NCBI GenBank assembly: GCA_024195265.1
Contig: JAJLRJ010000010.1
Span: forward strand, 5,077,919 to 5,141,918
From: Dendrophyllia cribrosa
Lineage: Eukaryota; Cnidaria; Anthozoa; Scleractinia; Dendrophylliidae
Direction of reading: 5' to 3'
Length of the DNA: 64,000 nt
The first letter of the stretch is position 1. Each line of letters starts with the position of its first letter. Below the pieces are notes generated by a model. It worked only from the letters and a program-made list of their open reading frames with translations, did no database searches and was not told the DNA's origin. A program made the translations under genes and the position numbers. Of this stretch, positions 10,205 through 20,734 are shown piece after piece.

Positions 10205-13200
10205 GTAAGTTTTTCAATGTTTTCACAATTTGTTTCTTTATTTACAGTTATATTTAATACTCAGCTCTTGGTTTCGCTATTTTTTCTTCTCTTGTCAGTT
10301 GATTTGACAAAAACACGAGATTTGCTTTTGAAAATAAATTTCATAGTTCCGTAGATTAATTGTACAGCCACAACTCATTTCAAATTCATTCCGTTAAATT
10401 AATCGAGTTAAATACAACAAATGTTTTAACCAAGTACGGCCATATAATAAATAAATAATAAGCTTTCATTGGAGCGCTGAGATATGAAATTTTTCTTGGA
10501 GTGATAACGAGTTGAACGTGAAAACAGAATTTTAGGCAACATTTCCGTATAACCCCACACATTAATTATGTAAAATAACACAAACATTCCACAGTATTCA
10601 TTTCTGAATGAATTTTAATTCATAATAAGCGATGAATAACAAGCATAAAGACAAAAAGAGTTTAACGTTCAATTCAAACAAACAATTTGCAAATGAAAAC
10701 ATAACACACAGTATAAACTCACAATTTCAATTTGAATATCCAGGGTTCCTATTCAATTCCAAAACTGAATGAACTTAAGGTCCTCTGAGAGTCCAGGAAA
10801 CGAAAAGGTCTTTTAAGCTGCTTTTGTTTTGACTTAAGCTTAAGCTTTAGTGTCTCTCACTATTTGGTAAATGCTTGTCCTTCCACAATGAACTCGCTGT
10901 ACCGCAGGTTTGCGAGATAAAACGCTCCACGAAATTAAATTACTGAGAGATGTTGGCTCATATTCACCGCCATAATTTTTCTGACAGATAAAAGAAATCT
11001 TCTAGTGCAAACATCTTATTCTAGCAGTGTATTCCTTGATGCTTTGTTGTTTCATTTTCGTTTAAAGCGACTTCACCAATCCAAAGCGCTCTCAATCTTT
11101 TTTGCAAATTTTTGTTTGCTTCAGATTCGGCGAACCTTCATCTTCGTTAGCAAAGGACCCAAATCTTCAGTCACTAAATTTTCCGCAGTCTTCTAATTCA
11201 TTGTTCGAGTCCATCTTGAGCTGTTAGCAATGATTTTCTTAAATTGTTTTACGCCCTTCTTTTCTGAACGATCCAACTGAAGCGAACAACGAACTGCATA
11301 CGAAATCAACGAGCAAAACGTTGTCATTTCATTCACAGTGGCGCGAAAGAAGACGCTAGTGACGAGGCAGCAGCTGATTGGCCAGTTGTCGGCACGTGAT
11401 TTACAGGTGTCAATTAAGTGTCAATTACGATTTTTCAGTATGTCAATCAAAAATGCCAAAGGAAGGCGAATGGGCACATTTGATTGGTTCATTGGCGAAG
11501 GTCTTATTTTAGCGCGTTGAGAGATTCCCGCAAGTTTGATTTGGAGAGCTCAAAGGCGGGAAATTTTAATCGAAGAGCTGGCAGGAAAGGATTATCCGTC
11601 GATGTTTACTTCAGAATTCGTTTCTTTGCTTGTAATTGCACCCATTATTTTGAGTTACGGCCCGATTTACTAAATGGACGTAAATAAACCGTGTCTCAAA
11701 AGGGGTTGTTTTTCAAATCGTTGCCAGCGAAATGGAGTCACTTAGCTCGTTCTTTTGTTTAGTGGTGGAATAATAATCAAAGAAACAAGAGGAAGGAAAC
11801 GAAGGTACGAGAAATCGACCGAAAGTGGCGTATCTGATTTGCATCGGGCATAATTTTTTAGCCCCGCTGGCATTGGACGTTTTATCGGTTTCAGAAGTTT
11901 GCATAAAAAATAATTCGACGGTTTCGGACGGGGAAAACCTCCCTCAACTTTCATGGAATATTTCACGTAAATGCTGGCAAAAACGACTCCGCCAACGAGC
12001 CGAGAAGCTTTGAGCTTTTGTGTTGTTTACATCTGCAGACGACAGACTGCATTATTCGTTACGGTCGCATCAACGGTAATAATATTGAAATGTCAAATGA
12101 CAGTATGTAGAAAACGAATGTAGTGGCGATGGAAAATAAAAGAAAACAACCAAAAACAAGATGCAATGTCTTGAAAATGAACTAAATATTTGAAAGAAAT
12201 CGTCTTGAAGATGATTTTGAGGATGAAATCATCGACAGAATTTTCGGCTTAAGTTTGTCTTAGGTACGGTGCACTCTTTCGAATCGGGCGAAGACATGTT
12301 ATCATAATTTAATCACGTCGACTACAGATATTTTATAGTTTACAGGTATGTCATGCATTTAGCTTGTTTATAAATCGATCTGTTCGAACGTAAGTTCTCT
12401 TTCCCTTTATACTGGTCGACCGTTACGATCAGATCTGATCAGTTAGGAAGGCAACAAAGTGCTTCAAAAGAGGCTTGTCCTTTCCTTTAATAGGCTTGCT
12501 TCCGATCCGTGTTTTAAAACGCACATTGAGGTTTGTATAATAAAAACAATTTATATTTCAAATGAATGAAACTTCTGTCGGGCTCAAAATTTGTAGAGAG
12601 TAGAGAGTATAATTCGCCGAAGTTTGTTAATTTCATATTTTCATTTGTTTCATTTGATCTCACTGTTTTGTATGCGAGTTTAAGGAGATGTATTAAAGTA
12701 GGAGCGGTGTGAATTGTGTAGTAGGTAAATTTACTGCGCGCTGGTGTGTTTCTCTTGTTACTCATGATACGGCGCGGGTGCCTTCAGACCTGGGAGGGCG
12801 TTGACGTTTCTACCCGAAAAAAGAACATTTCTGATCCAAAATACTTGTTTTGAAACGAAGTTTGTGTTTCTCTTGCGTTCTTGGTGACATTCCAACTAAT
12901 TACGTTACGCAAAATCAGAAATTTTGGCGTAACAAGCGAATATGATAATAATATATAGGAATATTTTGCTAGCACAGATTGAAAGACTGTTTGTTCCGAC
13001 TAATTTTCCGAGAAGAACTAAGAAATTAGAAGAAAATACATATTAAAAAAGGTAACAAAATGTACAGTGAATTTTAATTATAATATATTCAATTTACAGT
13101 GTTTTGCGTCAAGTTGATTCGGTAAGGGATTCGTACCATAATTAAGTTGACTTCACCCCGTGAATACGACCCAATTTTTATGGCCCGTCCGTGGTGGCAT

Positions 13201-13535
13201 GAACGGTTTTCCACTGCAGCTTTTTTGTTGTACAAAAGTAAAGTGAAACAAGATGTTAACGGGAGAAACACTGCATATATTCACTGCGTCACTCTGTATA
13301 CTGCAAGTAGCCTGATTGGTAATAAACTTGTGGAGTCAATCAGCTTTGTTCGTACCCAGGAAGTGTATTTTATGGAAATAGAAGTTTGGAACTGGAGTTA
13401 TTGCACGAGAAACCTTTTGTTTAGGGGTTAGGGTTGCTTCAAAGTATTCCTCGTTTCTCAGTGAACATTTTGATCGCTTTTCACTGAAATAAGTGTTTTG
13501 AAATTAGTTCACTTTAGAACTTAACATTAAAAAGG
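10205..13535. other. long intron after NACHT-LRR exon
   Basis: No convincing coding exon is seen here. At 11330-11600 there is a less AT-rich stretch with two CCAAT-type motifs (GATTGGCCAG, GATTGGTTCATTGG) and an E2F-like GGCGGGAAA, which could be an internal promoter or a buried element. From 13300 onward the sequence is the upstream half of the duplicated exon unit that recurs near 14570-15000. Confidence 0.4.
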
Positions 13536-13715
13536 TAGTCTGTCTACAGACCGATTTATTTTTAGCCCAGCGTAAGCGAAGCGAATGCGTGCGAGTGCGA
13601 GCGCGAGAACGAGCCCCTATGGCGACAGAAAAAATTAATATTCTCCGGGCTCGTTCTCGCACTCCGCGTTCGCACTCACGCGCTCGGCTCAAAAGAAAAA
13701 GTCTGTGAACAGACT
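13536..13715. mobile_element. MITE with 10-bp target duplication
   Basis: This 180-bp element has ends AGTCTGTCTACAGAC and GTCTGTGAACAGACT, with inverted internal GAGAACGAGCCC / GGGCTCGTTCTC arms. It is flanked by ATTAAAAAGG at 13526-13535 and 13716-13725. The paralogous intron at about 15880-15900 reads AACATTAAGAAGGTGGATGG without the element, which gives an empty site. Confidence 0.85.
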
Positions 13716-13765
13716 ATTAAAAAGGTGGATAATAATATTTGGCGTTGATTCGTGATTCGTGGCAG

Positions 13766-13864
13766 GCTTTTCAACGTAGACTTCTACCTGAACATAAATG
13801 GCCAACAGAGGAGTACTGGAAAAGGAAGTATCCCAGCCTCTTTCCTGCAGACAAGCAGCGCCAG
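13766..13864 (+). CDS. gene A 3' exon, basic-aromatic segment
   Basis: This candidate exon is 99 nt, phase 0 to 0, from acceptor GTGGCAG to donor GTGGGT. It codes AFQRRLLPEHKWPTEEYWKR and continues KYPSLFPADKQRQ. It joins in frame to the end of the NACHT-LRR exon. The flanking intron sequence is shared with the exons at 15007, 15934 and 17369, which marks it as one unit of a tandem exon duplication, although its own coding sequence has diverged from them. The upstream intron unit carries a foldback element at 13536-13715. I do not recognise the peptide. Confidence 0.55.
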
Positions 13865-15006
13865 GTGGGTCATCAACTTTTGTTAAAAGAAAAAGGTAGA
13901 ACCTTACCACAGTTTATTTATTTATTTCATTTTATTTCATTCCATATTATATCATTTTATCGTTTTGTATCTGAGTTGCTTCAATAAATTGATTATAAAC
14001 CTTTCAGGGGTTGTAGTAACGTAGTATAATCAAACAAGAAGCAAAACAGGGATATTTTAGCGCATGTGCGCGTGCTTCGGGTCTGACTTGGTCAAAAGTA
14101 GATCTTTCTCTACTTTTGAGCAAGTCGAACCGTTATTTTGCAAAAAATAAAACGCTTCGCGAGCCACAAATTGCGAAAATAAACATAGAAAAACAAAGTT
14201 AAACAATTTGGTCGGTTGTAGTTAAGACAATCCAAAAATAAGGAGGAGTGTGGAACCAAGTGGTCGGCCACCCCACGTGTTTCACTTCTAATTCATTTAC
14301 TAGCATTACTATCCCTGCGGAAACATAGGACTTTTCACAGTTTATAATTGCTGAAGGATATATTTTGTAGTAATTTGGGCTCATTAACCTATTTTATGGA
14401 TTCCATTACGAGCATACGTACTTCTCAAGTACATCATGCAAATGAAGGCCTGATCTTAAGTGGTGAAATCTTTGTTTAACTGATACAGATTTAAAGATGT
14501 TTACTTGCTGGGTTGATTACACTACACATATCCGTTGTCGCTCTTAAACGTCGTAGAGTCAATCAGCTTTGCAGTGTAGTGAAAGTGTGGTAACTTTTCC
14601 TTCAGAGCCTCACACTCATCAACGAAGGATTTCCAAGTTGATGATAATCTATAGTTCTAAACAGATCTAATTTTTATGCGGCTAATTTTGCATCGTTGTG
14701 AGAGGTGACTGTCAAAATGGAGAAGAAGGCCTGTGTTAACTGCTAGCTTGTACACGCTTGTTTTGAGTTTGGCGCTGCTGTCCTCGTTGTTAATGTTCAT
14801 ACCTACAAAGGAAGCGTATTTTACTGAAAAGGTTTTGAACTGAAGTTATTGCACGCCGATAAACCTTTCTTTGTTGCTTACTTAAAAACCCTGATTCCTT
14901 GTTACAAGATTTTCGTTCACTAAAATAAACGTTTTGAAATTCGTACACATAAACCGTTTGTACTTTGCGTCGATGGTGTTAAGTATTGTTTTGTGATTTG
15001 TGACAG

Positions 15007-15090
15007 GACAAGGAAGGAAGCCCCAAAGCTGATCATGAACAGCCGTCAGAGCAGGAGCCTGGGTCTTCAACTTTTTTTGAAGAGGAAAAG
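15007..15090 (+). CDS. gene A 3' exon, acidic tail copy
   Basis: This 84-nt exon is phase 0 to 0, from acceptor GTGACAG to donor GTATAA. It codes DKEGSPKADHEQPSEQEPGS and ends STFFEEEK. It is homologous to the exon at 17369 (DEEGNSKPEHE) and shares about 60 nt of upstream intron with it (a CATAAACC...GTCGATGGT stretch). It is probably spliced after 13864. Its function is unknown; the composition suggests a disordered acidic tail. Confidence 0.6.
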
Positions 15091-15933
15091 GTATAATTTT
15101 GTCACAGTTCATGACAGTTTTTTATTTTATTTGATTTCATTTTGTTTTATCCTTTCAAATGAGAGTTGCCTCTATAAATTGTTTATGAACCTTTCAAGGG
15201 TTCTACTTAAAAGCAGTCTTACTTTTCTGTCCGTCAGGAATAATCAAACAAGAAGCGAAACACGGATACATGCTCGTGAATCGCATTCAGACGCGCATTT
15301 TAGCTCATGCGCGCATGTTTCGCTTCTTACTCATTTATTTGGTCAACTGTCCCTAAAAAAAGTAGGACTTGTTCACAGTCTATAATTGCTGTAGGATATA
15401 TTTTGAAGTAATATTGGATCATTAACTTATTTTATGACCTTCATTACAAGCATGCGCACTCAGTTTCGATTGCATACGAATGAAGGCGTGATTCAGAACT
15501 CCACATGTGGTGAAAATTTTCTGGACCATTTTTGTTGTTGTTCGGTTTCTGTTAATACAAAAACAGTTTTGTTTTTTTAAAACAACAGCAAACCCCGCCC
15601 CCTGACACTGGCACAGACACGAAGGTTCTTTATTTTTCATTTCTTACTGTTGACCCAGGCAATTATCCTCAACTAAGGGTTGGTAAATAAATATTAGTAA
15701 ATAAAGGCTTGGCTTTACAAGGCTAAAAAATAAAAGTAAAAACCGAACGTTTTCGACAAATTAATTAAGTCATCTTCAAGGTAAAAGACCGTACGTTTCA
15801 TGCACATTTTATATGTTTAAGTGTGTTCCCGATGGGAACAGTTTTGCAACCGCCGTAAGAATGAACTGTGCACTTTTCAACTTAACATTAAGAAGGTGGA
15901 TGGTATTTAGTGTTGATTTTTCATTTGTGACAG

Positions 15934-16038
15934 GATTGTGCAGGAAACCTTCAAACTGAAGACCACATACAAGAGGAATACCGGGAAATGGCGTTCTCCA
16001 GCCTCGTTGCTTATTCATCATCTGAATCAGAGGACTAG
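15934..16038 (+). CDS. gene A alternative terminal exon with stop
   Basis: This exon follows acceptor GTGACAG and codes about 34 residues ending in SSSESED before TAG at 16036-16038. The downstream GTATAATTTTG donor, shared with the 15007 unit, is still present after about 20 more nt, so the stop lies just inside an ancestral internal exon. Including it would end the protein here; skipping it would allow splicing to 17369. It is either an alternative last exon or a decayed copy. Confidence 0.5.
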   Translation, partial: DCAGNLQTEDHIQEEYREMAFSSLVAYSSSESED

Positions 16039-16524
16039 CTGGAGCTTGTTAAAAAGGTATAATTTTGCTTCAGTTTATTAATTTATTTCATTCCATTCCA
16101 TTTCATTTTATCGTTTTGCATTTGCGTTACTTAAAGTGTATAAATTAAAAACAACATTATGAGGGGTAATATTTAGTAGTGTTAGTATACCAAAGTACAT
16201 TATAAGGGGTAGTATTAAGTAGCGTTTCTATACCAAAGTACATTTGTCCGGTACCGTAGAGTTCCGAAAGTAGCGGTCCCTGTTACGTTCGGAATTAGCA
16301 GGCCTAAAGGGGCGCAACTTTCGGGTAGCCGTTACCTTCGGGCGCCTAAAAGAAGTGAATAATTGCAATAATAATGATGGTAAACACAACCGCGGAATAA
16401 CCATGTGTCTTTTATTCTCCCTTTCTATTTGATTATTCGCCATTCGTCGGCATTTTTGTACAGTAAAACACTAAGCTATTCCATCTGCAGGAGACGTTAG
16501 ACCTCAGCATGGTATTTTCGATTG

Positions 16525-16905
16525 TACCATTACTTTCGGGGGACCGTTTCTTTCGGGGACCGTCACTTTCGGGGGACCGTTACTTTCAGGGGACCGTTAC
16601 TTTTGGGGGACCGTTACTTTCGGATGGGGCCGTTACTTTTGGGTGGACCGTTACTTTTAGGTGGGGCGTTACTTTCGGTGGGGGCGTTACCTTTGGGTGG
16701 ACCGTTACTTTTGGGTGGACCGTTACTTTCGGGTGGGGCCGTTACTTTCGGGTGGACCGTTACTTTTGGGTGGACCGTTACTTTTGGGTGGGGCGTTACT
16801 TTCGGGTGGGGCGTTACTTCCGGGTGGACCGTTACTTTTGGGTGGACCGTTACTTTCGGAGGGGGGCCGTTACTTTCGGGTGGGCCGCTACTTTACATCT
16901 GTGTT
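16525..16905. repeat. G-rich minisatellite, CCGTTACTTTCGGGTGGA unit
   Basis: About twenty copies of a 17-20-bp unit with C/T and G-run variation lie in gene A's 3' introns. Degenerate copies also occur at 16270-16345. All frames code repetitive peptides, which are not proteins. Confidence 0.9.
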
Positions 16906-17032
16906 ACTTCAAATTCATAAATTGATTAAAACATTGTAAGGGGTAGTATTTAGTAGTGTTAGTTCCGGTATTCTCAGCTTGTCTTCAGCTTGAGTTTGGT
17001 ACTATTGTCATCTTTCCTATTAATTGACCCAA

Positions 17033-17304
17033 ATCCTCTAATTGGTAACCTCCCCATAAAGGCCACCTCTCTACAACGACCATAATTTCTTGTCCCCACT
17101 TTCTATTCACTCACTCAAATCCTCTAATTGATAACCTCCCCTCCCCATAAAGGTCACCTCTCTACAACAAACATGTTTACTTGTCCACACTTTCTATTCG
17201 TTCACTCATATCCTCTAATTGGTAACCTCTCCATGAGGGCCACTACTCTACAACGGTCACAAACTTGTGTCCAAAGGTGGCCATTGTAGGCAGGTTCGAC
17301 TGTA
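17033..17304. repeat. ~92-bp tandem repeat ending in pogo-like terminus
   Basis: Two and a half copies of a unit starting AATCCTCTAATTGGTAACC are followed by GGCAGGTTCGACTGTA. That terminus resembles the end of the TIR element at 41377-42066, so this is probably a remnant of a related DNA transposon with an amplified interior. Confidence 0.55.
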
Positions 17305-17368
17305 GTGCACATAAACCTTTTGCAATTTACGTCGATGGTATTAAGAATAGTTTTGTAATTTGTGGCAG

Positions 17369-17629
17369 GACGAGGAAGGAAACTCCAAACCTGAACATGA
17401 ATGTCTATCTGAGGACGGCCAGGATCCTGGACCATCGTGTGAATCAGAGGACCAGCAGGATCCTGGGTCATCATCTGAATCAAAAGACGAGCGCGAGCCT
17501 GGGCCATCATGTGAATCAAAAGCCAAATGGGAGTCTGAACCATCATCTGCATCAAACGTCGAGCTTAAGCCTGGGCCATCACGTGAATCAGGGGATGAGC
17601 AAGAGCCTGCCTTATCGGCTCCATTTTGA
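17369..17629 (+). CDS. gene A last exon, Pro/Ser/Glu repeat tail
   Basis: This exon follows acceptor TTGTGGCAG in phase 0 and codes 86 residues to TGA at 17627-17629. It holds about five imperfect 14-residue repeats of the pattern D-x-Q-D-P-G-P-S-x-E-S-x-D, encoded by a ~42-nt minisatellite. The tail is acidic and likely disordered. Its start (DEEGNSKPEHE) matches the exon at 15007, so this copy has grown by internal repeat expansion. It is the best candidate for the end of gene A. Confidence 0.6.
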   Translation, partial: DEEGNSKPEHECLSEDGQDPGPSCESEDQQDPGSSSESKDEREPGPSCESKAKWESEPSSASNVELKPGPSRESGDEQEPALSAPF

Positions 17630-17777
17630 GGACAAATTGTCGTTAGATGAGGTGCTGAGTCCCTTTAAAGCCCTTGGCTTTAACTAACCTGTTACGCAAC
17701 TAAATTAGGGGACAAGCGGAGAACTGGAACACATGATTAATGGAAACTACAAATTTGCTAATTTTGCTGCCATTTTA

Positions 17778-17975
17778 GGTACTGTTCGTTTTGGGGAGTT
17801 GCATTCATGAACCTAATCCAAGTTTATCATTCTTGTCCCCCAGAGCCCTTGTTTTGATTGGTCAGCGGTATAAAACTATACGTGACATGATTTTAAAAAA
17901 GCTGTGGTGGTCTGGGGACGATAATACAATGGTAATACCCCTGGGACTGCAAAGCACTCAAAACGAACAGTATTA
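17778..17975. mobile_element. putative foldback element (TACTGTTCGTTTTG ends)
   Basis: Short inverted ends TACTGTTCGTTTTG and CAAAACGAACAGTA lie about 200 bp apart. No clear target duplication is visible. The downstream interval 18070-18450 contains two copies, 266 bp apart, of a segment with ATCAAGTCG and GCATCGAGCGC. Confidence 0.45.
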
Positions 17976-18619
17976 TGGGCCAGGTTCAACTAGCAAATAT
18001 TCCAGTGCCTCTCAGGGGTGGGGAGGAGCGTTGCGTTCTGACCGAAATAATAGTTCCTCAGGAAACTACTGACTTGCATCAAGTCGTTCAATCTGCTGGT
18101 AAAGCGGGCGCGGGACCTAAAACAAAATGTCGGCTGATTTAGCCCGCATCGAGCGCGTCTTATAATGTTTACTTTTTAGCAAACGAATTTACGTAGAAAA
18201 GGCATTGTACCAAATAGGAATTGACTTCAAAATTTGAAAGAGCTTGTTAAACTTAGTAATCTATGTCCTTTCAATATTCGGAGTTGATTTTGTTGTAGAT
18301 CAATCAGTGAATGAGGCTCGTATTTCAATGTGATTGGCTTGTATCAAGTCGCTCGATCCTCTGTTTAGGCGCATGCGCGGGCTCTGCAACAAAGTGGGAC
18401 AAGTTCAGCGGATTTAGCTCGCATCGAGCGCATCTTATAATGATAACGCACATAATCCGCGCGCGTCATACACGCGTGTAAACCTCTCTTTAATCTCATC
18501 CCGGTCGCGAGAGAAAAGAAGGAAGAAAAAAAAAAACAGGCGACTTGGAGCAAGACTACAAGGGTGGTCGATTTTTTCAAGTTTGACAATTGTGAAATGA
18601 CGTAGGAATTATATGTAGT

Positions 18620-19086
18620 AAATTCTATTTTAAATGAGCTGGCGTTGTAAATATGCTCCTTTTTGGAAGTATGGCGAATCGCTCACGGAATAGTTAAAAC
18701 AAGAGCTTATCTCAAACGCTGGCAAGGGCTCAAAGTGAGCGATCGATGTGCTATATGCGGTCAAGCCGAAACCTTTTCCCACACCTTCGGTGAATGTTCT
18801 ATCACGCTTGCTGTTTGGTCGTGGGTTTTCGTACTTATCAACAAACTGTATTCACAACCTTTAGGCTTCTCACCAGCCTTAGTCTTTTTCAAACACGGCC
18901 TCCCCTCGGGAGCGGTGCACTCCAGGTCAAACGCCTTGACCAGTTTTCTATTTAATCTCAAGTTAAACGAGCTATGGGTGGCGAGAAACCTTCACACTTT
19001 CGAGGGGAAAAACTCCACACCAAATGCTATAATAAATAATGCCAGAAGCCGTGTACGCGCGAGAAATTCGCGCTGCCTACAATTTT
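18620..19086 (+). pseudogene. non-LTR retrotransposon fragment (RT C-terminal zinc motif)
   Basis: An open frame from 18663 to 19086 codes MEVWRIAHGIVKTRAYLKRW followed by DRCAICGQAETFSHTFGEC and AVWSWV. The Cys-x2-Cys...His...Cys spacing is that of the zinc-binding region at the C-terminus of LINE reverse transcriptases. The polymerase domain is absent, so this is a 5'-truncated dead copy. A GC-rich hairpin (GGGCTGGGTCCC / GGGACCCAGCCC, about 19226-19276) follows. Confidence 0.65.
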
Positions 19087-19964
19087 AACTGCTCCCAAGA
19101 CTTTGTTAAATCCTGGGGGCATCAAAAACTGCTCTGTAAAGTAGAAAATCGGACCCTACAGGTCCTCGTATAACATAATTTCAATATTTCTTCGCTCTCC
19201 GGGTCCACGCGTGATCCCGCGAGGGCTGGGTCCCTGGCCGTGGTAGCAGCTTTCCCGAGGGACCCAGCCCTCGCAGGACTCCGCGCGGCGGACTGGGGAC
19301 TAATAAAATATCGTATTACCGCGTTTACTACAAGAACCCAAGCCCTAATGGCTTCTAATATGACATGTATTTCGATACCAATCCTATGATTTTATGTGAT
19401 TTCCCTTTGATTCAGTATGTATTTATTCACTAATCAAATGTAAAAAAACGAGTGCAATGTACATAAAACGTTTAAAAACAAAAAAAGTATAGTCTTAGCA
19501 ATAACCCGCATTGAACACGTGTTTTGAATGAATACAGTCCATATTTGCGTAACTTTTCAGTTCTTTAACACGTCTTCCTAGGTTTGATTTGCAACCAGAC
19601 TGACCGTAGGCATTTTATAAACCGTGATTCGTATTTGTATGTTACAGCTGGCCATGTTGCTAAGATTGAGTATGTAATATTTATTGTACCTGTACTAAAC
19701 TGTTGTATATATATGATCCCATATATATATTCAAAATTTTGTTTCTTTTTGGGATTCAGTAATCATGATCAATGGCGTTTTTATACAAAATTCGAATAAA
19801 CGCTCGGAACGAACACTCTTTCAGCCAAGATACAGTTTGTAATTTATACTTTTTTGATAGTTTTTTTATTTTTTAATGCTATGCTAATGTGCTGGTCTGT
19901 ACAGTCTGAAACTTTTAATTACTAGGTTAGGAGGTTGTTGAAGTGACAATCTTTATTTTATTCA

Positions 19965-20245
19965 ATATACAGCCAGTGTCGGCTTTTGCGATTAATTTTA
20001 TGGTTGTTTTAGGTAATCTTTATTGCATACAAATGTCATGGCGCCTTCTCATTGTAATATACAGCCAGTGTCGCCTCTTACGTTTAGATTTATAGTTATT
20101 TTAGGCAATGTTTATTGCATAAAGATGTCATGGCGCCTTCTCATTGAAATATACAGCCAGTGTTGGCTTTTACGATTAGACTTATAGTTATTTTAGGTAG
20201 TGTTTATTGCATACAGATGTCATGGCGCCTTCTCATTGTAATACA
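19965..20245. repeat. 92-bp tandem repeat, 3 copies
   Basis: Units begin AATATACAGCCAGTGTCG and end GGCGCCTTCTCATTG, starting at about 19965, 20057 and 20149. The flanks 19090-19960 and 20250-20735 show no gene; a G tract lies at 20372-20390. Confidence 0.85.
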
Positions 20246-20734
20246 ACTATAATAAATATTTTATTCCAACTTGCAGACGAATTTTTTTTTATTCGCGCCG
20301 ACCGTGCCAGCAGTTTTCAGGGGCCAGCCATCCCTGCAATAACAACGAGAAATACTGAGATGTGATTCTAAGGGGGGGGGGGGGGGGGGGAATTTGACCC
20401 GTTCTTTTTGCAGTGACCGCTGGTCAACAAACGGCTCTACAGTGTTCTGGTAAAACGATCGTTGCCAGCGCTTTTAAGTAAACAAATTTTCGACACGAAA
20501 ATAATTTTGATCCATTTTACCCAGTCATTAAGTCTTTCTTTCTGTGTTCAGTATGCCTTGACATAGTAATAAATAGCTGTAGACGGGAGATAAATTCATT
20601 GTCCAACAAGACACAAAGGAAAATAATGACCCTTGCAAATTTTAATAGAAGTTTCTTCTCCAAGTCGTTTCACTTTAGTGGGAAAATGACGTTAAATGAG
20701 GGCAGAAAACAAAGTTGTGGTTGACTAATCCATG

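Larger units (their letters stand above)
13300..17370. repeat. tandemly duplicated exon-intron units
   Basis: At least three, probably four, units of about 1.2 kb repeat here. Each has an upstream intron part (GAAGTTATTGCACG, GTTTTGAAATT), a GTGACAG or GTGGCAG acceptor, a short exon, a GTATAA-type donor and an AT-rich tail (CAGTTTATT...TTTCATT, then AAACCTTTCA(A/G)GGGTT). Exons are at 13766, 15007, 15934 and 17369. The tail near 16905-16960 suggests one more unit whose exon was replaced by the minisatellite at 16525. Confidence 0.65.

Noticed and set aside
16509..16939. Gly/Leu-rich repeat proteins in three frames
   Set aside because: All are translations of a G-rich minisatellite.
18365..18589. 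74-codon minus-strand frame with a signal-like hydrophobic stretch
   Set aside because: It overlaps a tandemly repeated segment and an A/T tract, and no homology was recognised.
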